A DNA stretch of 26,755 nucleotides from a virus. The stretch is taken from positions 1 through 26,755 of the IMG/VR virus record IMGVR_UViG_3300046733_001533. One strand, 5' to 3'. The stretch's first letter is position 1; each line of letters starts with the position of its first letter. A program made the position numbers and the translations under genes. The notes below the pieces were generated by a model. It had not been told where the DNA came from. It did not search any database and was given only the letters and a program-made list of their open reading frames with translations. Positions 1 through 9,384 of this stretch are shown piece by piece.

Positions 1-2283
1 ACCAATTCCTTCTCTTTGACCACTACCACCTGTGATAACCCCTCTAAATTTAAAAAATACCATGTGTTGTGGAGGAACATCTAATGTTCTACTTAGCGTT
101 GATCTAACAGGCCAAGTGTTTGCTTGGGCATCGGTTCCTCCTGTTCGGGCCCCATGGCTCTCGCTAACCAGGGTTACTAATGATCCACCAACAGTTGTAT
201 CAAGGGGATTTGCGGTTGATTTAAATCTATATTGCAGATGAAATACATTTCCATCATCAGTATCACTGATAAATTGCCAATCTATATCAATTTTCATCGA
301 TTTTGTAGGATGGCTATTATGTACTCTTGCAAATGTTTCTTTATTATCACTAAAATTCTGAGCATTGAATTTATAACTGGTAGTTGAACCGCGTCCGCTA
401 CCTGAAGTCACCGTATAGCCATTACCGTGAATCCACCCCTGACTATCCATGCTTCCGCTACTTAGGGCCCCAAGTTTGTCAGAAGTATAATATCTTAGTA
501 CCGCTATATACGATCCACTTGGTGATATTCTAGACATACTATATCCTAATTGACCAATCGCTTCAAGTGCGATATTACTATCAGCAACTTTTGTATCTAC
601 ATAATTTTTAACAGCCTTTGCAGATACAACGGTATCATGGCTTGCGTTGACCGTTGATAAATCGTCGTCGATATAAATTTTCTGAGGACTTCCAGTAGTC
701 TGTCCATGACCCTTACCTAAGACATATCCCGGAGGTATATTCTGAATATTATCTAATGCAACTGTTTTTAATTCAAGTAGACCAGAATTATTGAATTTAA
801 AGTGATTTGTATTTACCTTTACATTTATCGATGTACTAAATAGATCAAGTGTAGTTGTATCTTGATTGCTTGCATTTTTAACATTAATACCATTACCAGC
901 CGTAATAGAAACCTGTTGAACATCGTCTGGAAGAACCTTAATGATATACTGTGTAGTGACATAAGGTTGATAATTGGAAATACTGGTAGAACCAGAGAAA
1001 CTATGAGAGTGTGGTTGGTTACCACCTGTGTCAGCTGTTAAATTGTAGTTAACTTTATTATGAGTACCAGACCAGTTATACCACGGTAGTAAGGTTGAAG
1101 TTGCACCGTGAGGCCAATTATTATTATATGACAAATTATAACCGTTTAGGTTATGACGATGGTTTGGCATTTGATCAATTGTTATTGCTGTACCTCCAGT
1201 CGTTCCACTAATAGATACATTATTGCTACCAGAACCGCCAATATTTCCAACACTAAACGTGCCCCCTGCACCTAAAGGAACTCTGCCGCCAAGATTTGGC
1301 AACTTTGTCTTGCCGCTTGATGCAGATCCGTATTTAGTACCCAACAATGAGGCAAGCTGTGGATAAGTTGCATTTGAAACTTGAGCACCATCACAAAACT
1401 TCCATTTACCATCAGAAGGTAAAGAAGTACCAGCCCAAGGCATGATTGTACCGACAGGAACAATGTCATTGAAAACCAATGTACTTAGATTTACACTACC
1501 TGATCCACCTGCAACTTCTTCCCAAGTTAGATTACCTTGAGAATCTGTTCGTAAATATCTACCTGCACTATACGATGAAGGCCAAGTATAATCCTGGTTA
1601 CGTAATTTCATCCTACCCGATTGGACCGTAAGTTTATTGCTTAAAGCAGAACCCGTAATATTAACATTAGCAGCACTAATAGTAGAATCAGCAGTAATAG
1701 TACCATCATCTATTACCACACGTTTATTATCACTGCCATCTTTATTTCTAAATATGTGTAACTCCGCATCATAATAGATATTATTACGAGCACCTGCTTC
1801 CTCCGCGGTATTTGAGTATAATTCAATATTAGCACCGTCTGTCGTATTGAGATATAAAGGACCAGATCCCCTTTGAGTTATTTCAAACATGCCATTGCCA
1901 TACGGGTTCCCATTAGACCATCGGATTATCCGTGCATCATAATCATCGTTTCCCCCTCCTTGAAAATCAATAAATGATTGCACGTCGCCAGTTTTATCTA
2001 AACCAAGTTCGATAGCGCAATGTGTGATTCCTTCCGCAATATAAGAAGTAACAATAGATCCATTCAAATCCACACCTCCAGTGAATATCGAGTTTCCACT
2101 AAATGTCTTATTACCACTTATAGTCTGAGCGGTTGATATGGTAACGAAATCAGATAAATCAATATTAGCAATATCTTCTTCAACCTGTGCCTCAAAGGCA
2201 ATAAAATCAGAACCAAGTTGATTTGTTTTAACTCTCCACTGATCAAAAGTATCAGTTACTTCTACGTTTGTAAAATCTGCCAT
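1..2283 (-). CDS. Tail fibre / short-tail-fibre-like protein with phage collar domain (3' end cut by window)
   Basis: Reading leftwards from the ATG at 2283 the frame is open for 761 codons to the window edge, so the C-terminus is missing. The N-terminus (MADFTNVEVTDTFDQWRVKT) is of a type I associate with marine T4-like fibre proteins that attach to the baseplate. Residues about 100-147 carry an IDF...DYDAR module that recurs in the second fibre of this window. Residues about 265-340 form a phage tail collar domain (VPVGTIMPWAG, then FCDGA and LPNLGGRVPLGAGG), the family of T4 gp12. Downstream H-x-H pairs (HRHN near 373, HSHSF near 425) resemble the metal-binding histidines of gp12-like receptor-binding heads. 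Likely role: host-surface binding on the outside of the virion. Seen: collar domain and histidines. Inferred: receptor-binding function; which T4 fibre it replaces is uncertain. Confidence 0.85.
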   Translation of the reverse strand, partial: MADFTNVEVTDTFDQWRVKTNQLGSDFIAFEAQVEEDIANIDLSDFVTISTAQTISGNKTFSGNSIFTGGVDLNGSIVTSYIAEGITHCAIELGLDKTGDVQSFIDFQGGGNDDYDARIIRWSNGNPYGNGMFEITQRGSGPLYLNTTDGANIELYSNTAEEAGARNNIYYDAELHIFRNKDGSDNKRVVIDDGTITADSTISAANVNITGSALSNKLTVQSGRMKLRNQDYTWPSSYSAGRYLRTDSQGNLTWEEVAGGSGSVNLSTLVFNDIVPVGTIMPWAGTSLPSDGKWKFCDGAQVSNATYPQLASLLGTKYGSASSGKTKLPNLGGRVPLGAGGTFSVGNIGGSGSNNVSISGTTGGTAITIDQMPNHRHNLNGYNLSYNNNWPHGATSTLLPWYNWSGTHNKVNYNLTADTGGNQPHSHSFSGSTSISNYQPYVTTQYIIKVLPDDVQQVSITAGNGINVKNASNQDTTTLDLFSTSINVKVNTNHFKFNNSGLLELKTVALDNIQNIPPGYVLGKGHGQTTGSPQKIYIDDDLSTVNASHDTVVSAKAVKNYVDTKVADSNIALEAIGQLGYSMSRISPSGSYIAVLRYYTSDKLGALSSGSMDSQGWIHGNGYTVTSGSGRGSTTSYKFNAQNFSDNKETFARVHNSHPTKSMKIDIDWQFISDTDDGNVFHLQYRFKSTANPLDTTVGGSLVTLVSESHGARTGGTDAQANTWPVRSTLSRTLDVPPQHMVFFKFRGVITGGSGQREGIG

Positions 2284-2287
2284 ACTC

Positions 2288-2500
2288 TTATTTATCTATT
2301 TTCTTAGTTAATGTTTTAACTAAAGATGTTAATTCTAAAACCTGTGATTTCAGATCTTGTAGTTCGGTTTCCTTTTGTTTACGAAGATGTTTACGTCTCA
2401 CGGCCTGCTTATAAGCATTACGATCACGGTTCAATATTGCTCCAGTAAACATATCTTTTTCAAGATTGGTATTCTCTTTTACTATCTTTTTTCGTGGCAT
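2288..2500 (-). CDS. Small basic coiled-coil protein, unknown function
   Basis: Seventy residues starting at the ATG at 2500 (MPRKKIVKENTN). A TTG three codons upstream is in frame, but the ATG is preferred because it lies one base after the stop of the preceding 1673-aa gene, which suits translational coupling. The middle is very basic (NAYKQAVRRKHLRKQKET) and the C-terminal half (residues 45-70) has leucine/valine heptad spacing expected of a short coiled coil. I do not recognise a family. Its place between a large baseplate structural gene and a tail fibre suggests a small structural or fibre-assembly factor, but this is inference. Confidence 0.7.
   Translation of the reverse strand: MPRKKIVKENTNLEKDMFTGAILNRDRNAYKQAVRRKHLRKQKETELQDLKSQVLELTSLVKTLTKKIDK
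2289..2296 (-). promoter_or_regulatory. Late-promoter-like box GATAAATA
   Basis: On the minus strand GATAAATA lies 5 nt before the fibre ATG at 2283, the same 5-nt spacing as the perfect TATAAATA boxes before gp8 and the second fibre. It differs from the T4 late consensus at the first base. It overlaps the stop codon of the 70-aa gene. Confidence 0.5.
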
Positions 2501-2501
2501 A

Positions 2502-5500
2502 TTAATCAAATGTTGCTATTGCTCTAAAGTCTTGTACTGTTGGTACGTTAATAATGTCTGTTGATGTTAATACGATCTTAACAGCAAAGGCTGTAAATTC
2601 AAGTTCATAACGTGAATCTCCACTATCTAAAACGCTAGAATCAAAATCATATTCAATCTCAGAATATTTTCCATCAGAGTTAACAGGGATATTCTTAGTT
2701 GGTTTAATTTCATACCAATTAACATCATCATAATCAGAATCATCTGATTTTAATTTAACAAGTACACGAATGTTGGAATCAGATGATGGACGATTGCCAA
2801 GAAGATATATATTCAATCTATCTGCAGGATCATTAAGTGTTACAGTCCTTGTAATATATTGAACATCTGCTGTACTTGAATCATCAAGATATGAAAAATC
2901 ATCGCCCTCGCGAGTATCATTCACATCAGTAATTTGGCTCAACGTTGGATTATTAATAATATTACTTATTCCTAATAATGATAATCGAGAAAAATCAAGT
3001 AATGGTGATATGTATTCAGATGTCGTTGATATAGTTGCAGTAAGTTCAATATCGCTTGCATTAGCGATAGTAACAGGGACATCTAAATACTCGGTATTAT
3101 TAGCATTTATCGATCTTGAAGGATCATTTGATGCAAACTTAATCTCCCAATCAATATTAGTCTTTGGAAGGGTAATATTAGATGAGAAAACATTAAAATT
3201 GGATATTGTGAAGTTTGATGCAGTGCCCAATCCATCAAATGTAATAGTTCTTGTAGAAGCTGTATCATATTGTGTTCTATAGATCGTAAATTTGAAATCA
3301 CGATTCTGATCTGGTGTCCAAGTCGATGCATTCTGTGATTTGAATGATACACCTGCATAAGGATTCTTATCGATTCTACCTTGACCAGATACATCATCTC
3401 CACCAGTCTCTGCCATCCATAGGCGATAATCAGGTGAATTGGACATAACTACAATCGCATATTCAACACCAGGTTGTAAGTAAACAGGAGCATCAAATTC
3501 AAATGATGTGGCAACTGAGGCGTCTTCTGTAACATTGATCGTATCAATAGTAGGATTCTTAACAACCTTACTGAATGGTACAACGTTTTGTGTTGGAATA
3601 CCATTTTCAACTGTTACTAAATGAACTGTTACTGGAATACTAGCGTGGATCTTTTGGAAAAATAGATCGACCTTAGTAACAGAAGTACCAGTAGAAATTT
3701 CACCAATCACAAAAGACTGTGCAAGTGGATCATAGTATCTAACATTTACATCTCTATCGACATCAGTAAGAGTACGTTCCTGCGATAATCTCTGTTGATC
3801 GAATTGAGGAATCCTTGTAGAAAGAATAGTCGATTCTTTCGTTTCAATTAATCCAGTTGCGGTGTATGTTGCGAATGAATATGTTGTAGCCTCGGTGATA
3901 GAATTTTTAGGTGAATCTGTAAGAATAACATTTCTCTCTCCAGTCTTAAATCTAATACTAGCATTATTTGGAATGAAACATTCAATAACAATATTGCCAG
4001 CATCATCAGTGATCAAATCTTGTCTAGTAATTCCACGACCCGCTAATATTGCATCCGAATCTTCATTTAAATGGATTTGTGTTGCAGCAGCTTTAGCAGA
4101 ATACGGAGTGGAAGAACTTGTTTTGCTGCAATAATCACTGATATCAACACCATCAAAGAATACATACATCTTTGTGTTTGGCTTGAACATTGTACCCTGT
4201 ATCTCAATTCTGCGTGAGCGAATGAAAGGTACAAAAGAAACATCAACAACTCTTTCGCCAAGATTTTCCTGTTGCTCTCTAAAGCTCATGGTAGTTCTAA
4301 TACCATTTCGAGATTCTTCAGTTGTTGTACTTGTAGTTGTAATATTACCTCTAACTGGTCTCCAATTATTCGAACCCGTTAATTCTTGCTTAGCAGCAAG
4401 GTTAGCTGCGCGAGTTGCAGCACTACCTTTATCACTACGACCAATTCTAATATTTTCTCTTTGAACATCAACACCAACCCAATCGGTCTCCCATTCATTC
4501 CACTTGGTACCAATGGCACCTGATTGATCAGCAAGGAATTGAATTGCATCTGATGCACCACTTGAATTAACAATCACATCAGGTCTTATTCTCGTCTCTT
4601 TCCATTCGTCTGTTGAAGGCTCAAGCTTAATAACTCCAAGCCATGCAGCAAGATCAAAGGGATTTACACTTTCCGAAACACTTGCATAAGGTTGTGTGAT
4701 CAAAGGAACTTCAGTGTAATCAAGAGAAACTGTTTCTTGTGATCTGTATGCACTTTCTACACCAAATGGTATATTAGTTGTACTATAGCTTGGACGTAGA
4801 ACACCGAGAGAAGGATCAATCGCGCATTTATAATCAGAATCAAATGGATTACCAATATTATGGCCGATGAAACTATCTACAAGAATACCATTCTTAAATC
4901 TCTCTTCTCCACCAGTTGTGAAAATTTTCTTTTCGGAGGCTTCTTGCTCAAGTAATGAAAGAGAAGTGTAATACTCTAAATTCTTTACTCTCTTCTCAAT
5001 TGTACCAATATCTCTCATTGTATATCGACGATTGTCAATATATTTTGTAGTAATTTCACTAGCATCAAAGGTATAAGCTGGAACAAATAATTCATAAAGA
5101 GACATTGAATCTCCAGGCGTTGGTGGGACATTTGGGTTAAGAGTCGGAGTACCTTTTACAACACTAAAGTCGCCAACATTTGAAACAACTATTTTATCAT
5201 ATCTTGGAAGATAAACATTTAGTGCACTGAGTTCTATAACTGAATCTGGATCAAGTTTATTTTTACTGTTGTTAGCATGTTTATATGGTCTAAAATCTAA
5301 AACATCTGCAAGGAAGAAATTATTATATACTGGAATCTCATTATATTCAATATTAGTATAACTATTTACTGAAAAGAAATCTCCTTCGGTGACGCCCCAA
5401 TTGAAATAACGATATTCAATCTCTAATGTTTGATCAGTTATATCATCCGATCCATTATAAGTAATCTTACCATCTTGATAGTAATTATCTCTCTGACCAT

Positions 5501-7523
5501 TATCTAATGTAAATTGATCAGTAATATCTTCACCGGGGCTTTCGCTTTCTGTTGTGTTAGTAATACTTACAATATCATAGATGTCATGATGATCTAACTC
5601 AATGGTGCCACCAGTTACTAGAGTGAGAGAGGTTTCAGTTTGTGTGACAGTTGTTCGTGTCTTGGTACCTGATACTGGATTTGTTTTTTGTATTGGCGCA
5701 ATAATTGATGTAACATTTCCATCAAATTGAAGCTGGCGACTTGTAGTGCCAGCTGGCGGCGTTGCTTCTAAATTTCTAACAGTTCCATCAGAATCAAGGC
5801 CAATATAATCTGAGGTGGCACCTGAATAGAAAACATGACCAGTTGGTGAATTAATAGTGGGTGATGACCCAGTTACAGTATGTTTATGTTTATAGTTCAC
5901 ATAATTTACTGATACAGATTCTACAGTGTTATATGGAAGTGGAAATAATAAACTATTATCATTAGATTCTAATAACTCAAATGTAGAATCAGTAAGAGGT
6001 TCAAACTGAAATGTTCCAGTAGAAATCGAACTAGCCTGGTTAAGATATCCGCTAACGATATTCACATCATAGATATACAAATGATAAATATCACTGCTTA
6101 TCTTTTCAATCGAACGAACCTTACAGGTTCCTGTTGTCACACCATTAATAGTAATAGCATAATCAATAGTTTGATTAGCGAAGTCTGGTAGTGCGTCGGT
6201 GCCGCTGGCATCCGCGAAGGTGCCAACAATGTAATTTCCTAGAGCCAGAGTAGTATAAACTTCGCCCAATGATTCAATATCTCTCGCCTTCTCTACTTGA
6301 ATTTCTTTCTTATTCTGAAGATCAACTCTATATCCTTGAACATAAGCTACAGATGGCTCAAGACCAATACTGTAATGTTTCTCACCATAAACTGCAGGCG
6401 TTTCGCCGCCTAAATCAATCTTTCCAATTGAATCTAAATCTGTAATATCAGAAGCTGTGTATCTACCTCTGTTACCTTCTGTATCATTTAGATATTCACG
6501 AAGGTCAAGTTTGAAAGGCTTAAGGCAATAGTCACCACTTTCTTCAAATGTACGATTAGCGAATTTTCGATCAAGTTGTGTATATTCGGTACGAGCTGGT
6601 TTTACAACAACATCTAAATCTGTAATAAATAGAGTTATATAAGATTGAACATCATCGATGAAAGAAACACCAGTATTATTCGCGACCAGATCATCATCAT
6701 TATCACTTAAAAAGGAAAGTTGAAAATCAATTTTATAACGATCTGCACCAGGAGCAGTTTCATTAGGTGTTCCCGTTGCATTATCTAATAGTAAAGGATC
6801 TGTGATATAAGTGACAATCGTGTCTGTTACAACAAAAGCGACCTTACCATTTAGTGTATAATTTTCAGAAGGTTTAGCAATGTAAAGTTCTTCGGCATCA
6901 TTATAAACAAATTCACCGTTGATAAAATAAACACCCGCATCTGTTTTTGCTACAGCGCCATAACCAGTTGCAGTAACTTCAGAAAATTCTGTTCCACTAT
7001 TAACTACATCATTATTCGTTAATGGATTAATAATGGGCGCATCTAATTCAATTGAATCTGATGTAACATATTCCTGCACGTTCTCTCCATCAACATCTTG
7101 CACAGATGAGTCATATCGAATAAAGAATCTATATGTATTTTCATCTTCTAAGACTTCATAATGGAGAACCGAAGCCTGCAAACCATTATTTGTTTTAATC
7201 TTTTTAATCTGATTAATATATGTAATAATTGTTGCTGGTACCGCGGTACCTGTGCCATTCAAAAGAATATCAATATATTTTACACTATTGTCAAGATTAG
7301 CTTGACCATCTAAGATAGGTCCCTCTTTATAAATACTTTGCCCAAACTTATCAATCTGAGATTGCAGAATAGACTGCATCTGATTCAATTCACGAACCTG
7401 AACAGATCGACCGGGTCTAAAGAGAATTCTTAAATAATTTTTTCCTTCGGCTCCAGTAAACTGAACGCTATTAGAATTAAAATCATCATTATATGGAGCG
7501 TCGTTGTATGTCTTAATTGCCAT
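2502..7523 (-). CDS. Large virion structural protein, DUF4815-type baseplate/tail component
   Basis: A 1673-residue protein whose ATG at 7523 overlaps the gp8 stop (TAATG), so translation is coupled to gp8. The N-terminus (FTGAEGKNY, then RILFRPGRSVQVRELNQMQS at about residues 32-51) matches, from memory, the start of DUF4815 proteins, which are common in T4-like marine phages next to gp8. The rest is mostly beta-rich, with a short acidic/coiled segment near 'LEYYTSLSLLEQEASEKK' and a second recognisable block near residue 1262 (DPLAQSFVIGE). No signal peptide or membrane segment is evident. Its place after gp8 is where T4 encodes gp9, gp10 and gp11, which are absent as separate genes here, so it may do part of their work of connecting fibres to the baseplate periphery. 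That role is inferred. Confidence 0.8.
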   Translation of the reverse strand: MAIKTYNDAPYNDDFNSNSVQFTGAEGKNYLRILFRPGRSVQVRELNQMQSILQSQIDKFGQSIYKEGPILDGQANLDNSVKYIDILLNGTGTAVPATIITYINQIKKIKTNNGLQASVLHYEVLEDENTYRFFIRYDSSVQDVDGENVQEYVTSDSIELDAPIINPLTNNDVVNSGTEFSEVTATGYGAVAKTDAGVYFINGEFVYNDAEELYIAKPSENYTLNGKVAFVVTDTIVTYITDPLLLDNATGTPNETAPGADRYKIDFQLSFLSDNDDDLVANNTGVSFIDDVQSYITLFITDLDVVVKPARTEYTQLDRKFANRTFEESGDYCLKPFKLDLREYLNDTEGNRGRYTASDITDLDSIGKIDLGGETPAVYGEKHYSIGLEPSVAYVQGYRVDLQNKKEIQVEKARDIESLGEVYTTLALGNYIVGTFADASGTDALPDFANQTIDYAITINGVTTGTCKVRSIEKISSDIYHLYIYDVNIVSGYLNQASSISTGTFQFEPLTDSTFELLESNDNSLLFPLPYNTVESVSVNYVNYKHKHTVTGSSPTINSPTGHVFYSGATSDYIGLDSDGTVRNLEATPPAGTTSRQLQFDGNVTSIIAPIQKTNPVSGTKTRTTVTQTETSLTLVTGGTIELDHHDIYDIVSITNTTESESPGEDITDQFTLDNGQRDNYYQDGKITYNGSDDITDQTLEIEYRYFNWGVTEGDFFSVNSYTNIEYNEIPVYNNFFLADVLDFRPYKHANNSKNKLDPDSVIELSALNVYLPRYDKIVVSNVGDFSVVKGTPTLNPNVPPTPGDSMSLYELFVPAYTFDASEITTKYIDNRRYTMRDIGTIEKRVKNLEYYTSLSLLEQEASEKKIFTTGGEERFKNGILVDSFIGHNIGNPFDSDYKCAIDPSLGVLRPSYSTTNIPFGVESAYRSQETVSLDYTEVPLITQPYASVSESVNPFDLAAWLGVIKLEPSTDEWKETRIRPDVIVNSSGASDAIQFLADQSGAIGTKWNEWETDWVGVDVQRENIRIGRSDKGSAATRAANLAAKQELTGSNNWRPVRGNITTTSTTTEESRNGIRTTMSFREQQENLGERVVDVSFVPFIRSRRIEIQGTMFKPNTKMYVFFDGVDISDYCSKTSSSTPYSAKAAATQIHLNEDSDAILAGRGITRQDLITDDAGNIVIECFIPNNASIRFKTGERNVILTDSPKNSITEATTYSFATYTATGLIETKESTILSTRIPQFDQQRLSQERTLTDVDRDVNVRYYDPLAQSFVIGEISTGTSVTKVDLFFQKIHASIPVTVHLVTVENGIPTQNVVPFSKVVKNPTIDTINVTEDASVATSFEFDAPVYLQPGVEYAIVVMSNSPDYRLWMAETGGDDVSGQGRIDKNPYAGVSFKSQNASTWTPDQNRDFKFTIYRTQYDTASTRTITFDGLGTASNFTISNFNVFSSNITLPKTNIDWEIKFASNDPSRSINANNTEYLDVPVTIANASDIELTATISTTSEYISPLLDFSRLSLLGISNIINNPTLSQITDVNDTREGDDFSYLDDSSTADVQYITRTVTLNDPADRLNIYLLGNRPSSDSNIRVLVKLKSDDSDYDDVNWYEIKPTKNIPVNSDGKYSEIEYDFDSSVLDSGDSRYELEFTAFAVKIVLTSTDIINVPTVQDFRAIATFD

Positions 7524-8932
7524 TAGAATTGGATAATTAGTTTAATATCTTCTTGCTGATTGCTATTTCTTAAAATTGCTTTTCTATTTTCGAGGAAAAT
7601 CGCTTCACCCGAACCTTGATCGTATTCACCTTGACCTAAAGCAGATACTGCAAAGTTTGCTGTAGTTGTTCCACCAGGTGCAGTAAATGTAACATTACCA
7701 GTTTCGAAAGGTTTCTTATTGATATCGCCATTTGAATTTTGGTGATAATAAACACGATTATTCGCCGCATCTATATAATCCAAATAACCTTTTGCGTCAT
7801 TCGTGGCGTGTTCAATGATTGTTCCCGCGTCTGTAGGAATACCTGATATAGATGAAAGCTGTAAATACTGAAGTGCATCATAGATATTTAATGTATCATT
7901 TACAGGCGTATCATTATCAGTACGAGTTGGTCCTTTAATAAGACTCACTTGTCTAAATCCGATATTAATAGGAGCTTCTCCTCCTTCTTCGCCGGAGTAT
8001 GAACCATAAAGACCCGCATAGAAAGTAGGTAAATCGCTTTTTGGAGAATAGCCAAACCCATTGATTGGTGCAATCAAGGGTTGAATATTCGTTTCATGCC
8101 CATCCACAATTATAGATGCTTCACTATATCCTGTTGGCCACGCGTTCGTCGTAAATACAATAGATGATATAACACCGTTTGTAATTGTTACGTCATACGG
8201 CGATTGGTCATTTGTTCCAATACGAATATCTACATCAGCTATCGCTAAACCACTTGAATCTTTTCCAACAAGTGTAATATCTACATCGTTAGAGACAGCA
8301 GTACCGCCATCAATAATTTTAAATCCATACACCAATCCGCCTGTAGCATTTAGTGCGGCTGTAATATCACCTGCATCAGTAATATCTACTGGAATATCAA
8401 TAAACTGATCAGTGTAAAAATTAGAATTAGTATCTACATCACAGACATAGGCCCAGACATAGTCATCAGTCAATATACTAGGATTTGTATATGTCGATGT
8501 TGTAATATTGGTAGTACTAGGATTATTGCTATTATTGTTTAAACATACAAAAATCTTATCGTTATGTGTCATATAACAAGGATAATATGCCACATTTCCC
8601 ACTGTCTCGTAATTGAAAACATTAGGATCATAAGGATCATATGTTTTATACACTCTTCCACTAGCCCATTCGTTTCGTGGAATAACAGAAAATGTTTCTT
8701 GTACCTTTAAAAGAGAAAATAGATTATTTAATACATCCTTCTTCTCATTAATTGTATTAGTTGGAAGTGGAACTGAATAGGAAATATCTGTTTCTTCAAC
8801 ATTATTGATTGCTGGCCAAGGTTCCGATTTTCCAATACCAATGAAATAATCATCAGTAGTAACATTTTCAATGTCATTAATGAATAACTCTCTTGAATTT
8901 TTTCTAAATTGATTTGTAATGATTGCTGACAT
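7523..8932 (-). CDS. 8: Baseplate wedge protein gp8
   Basis: A 469-residue protein with the gp8 N-terminal signature: ITNQFRKNSRELFIND, then YFIGIGKSEPWP, corresponding to the FGRSEPW motif of T4 gp8, followed by VIPRNEWASG (T4: VIPRRDWG). Gp8 dimers sit in the wedge between gp6, gp7 and gp10 in T4. It is clearly longer than T4 gp8 (334 aa); the extra length seems to come from a beta-rich insertion around residues 195-290 (GGLVYGFKIIDGG through SIIVDGHE). It is preceded by a late promoter only 5 nt from its ATG and followed without a gap by the 1673-aa gene. Confidence in the family is high from the motif order. Confidence 0.88.
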   Translation of the reverse strand: MSAIITNQFRKNSRELFINDIENVTTDDYFIGIGKSEPWPAINNVEETDISYSVPLPTNTINEKKDVLNNLFSLLKVQETFSVIPRNEWASGRVYKTYDPYDPNVFNYETVGNVAYYPCYMTHNDKIFVCLNNNSNNPSTTNITTSTYTNPSILTDDYVWAYVCDVDTNSNFYTDQFIDIPVDITDAGDITAALNATGGLVYGFKIIDGGTAVSNDVDITLVGKDSSGLAIADVDIRIGTNDQSPYDVTITNGVISSIVFTTNAWPTGYSEASIIVDGHETNIQPLIAPINGFGYSPKSDLPTFYAGLYGSYSGEEGGEAPINIGFRQVSLIKGPTRTDNDTPVNDTLNIYDALQYLQLSSISGIPTDAGTIIEHATNDAKGYLDYIDAANNRVYYHQNSNGDINKKPFETGNVTFTAPGGTTTANFAVSALGQGEYDQGSGEAIFLENRKAILRNSNQQEDIKLIIQF

Positions 8933-8937
8933 AATGT

Positions 8938-8945
8938 TATTTATA
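8938..8945 (-). promoter_or_regulatory. T4-type late promoter (TATAAATA) of gp8
   Basis: Perfect TATAAATA on the minus strand, with ACATT between it and the gp8 ATG at 8932. At T4 spacing the transcript would begin at or inside the start codon, so the mRNA may be leaderless. Confidence 0.75.
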
Positions 8946-8962
8946 AAGATTTAAGGAATGAT

Positions 8963-9367
8963 CTATAAGCTGAGGAGCCATTTTTTTATTGTATATTCTC
9001 CATGAAAATCTATAAGACTGACAACCAATTCTTGAGCCAGACGTGTATCCTTCGATATGACTTGATTCTCAAGACTATGAGCAAAACGAAAGAATGGCAA
9101 AACATCACTTACGTGTATTCCACTTTCAAATGTGTCCTTTACCATTTCATTCATTGATTCAACGCTTTGGTTGTTTGATTTTGCATGGAATTCTAATATT
9201 TTTTCTGGGGCACTTTGCAAAACATACCAGAACGATTCTGCAAGACCAACGGTCTTTATACATTCATCCATAGTCATTGATTCGCGATTTTCCAATGCCG
9301 ATAAAAATTTACTTAGACCATCGCCGCACGGGTTATGTGCAGTTGTTATATTTTTATATACTTTCAT
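8963..9367 (-). CDS. Unknown 134-aa helical protein downstream of tail fibre
   Basis: ATG at 9367, 17 nt after the stop of the 482-aa tail fibre, so probably cotranscribed with it. The sequence is mainly alpha-helical with no membrane segment or signal peptide; it has two cysteines (NPCGDG near the N-terminus, DECIKTVG near residue 35). I recognise no family. A small gene directly behind a tail fibre gene often encodes a fibre-assembly chaperone or adhesin (T4 gp38 and gp57A are precedents), and the pair sits as an insertion between gp7 and gp8. Function is therefore only suggested by position. The antisense frame at 9132-9401 is a shadow. Confidence 0.65.
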   Translation of the reverse strand: MKVYKNITTAHNPCGDGLSKFLSALENRESMTMDECIKTVGLAESFWYVLQSAPEKILEFHAKSNNQSVESMNEMVKDTFESGIHVSDVLPFFRFAHSLENQVISKDTRLAQELVVSLIDFHGEYTIKKWLLSL

Positions 9368-9384
9368 AGTTTTAAAATGTGATG

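Noticed and set aside
2501-2509. Upstream TTG start of the 70-aa protein
   Set aside because: It lies within the stop region of the preceding gene; the ATG at 2500 is a better start.
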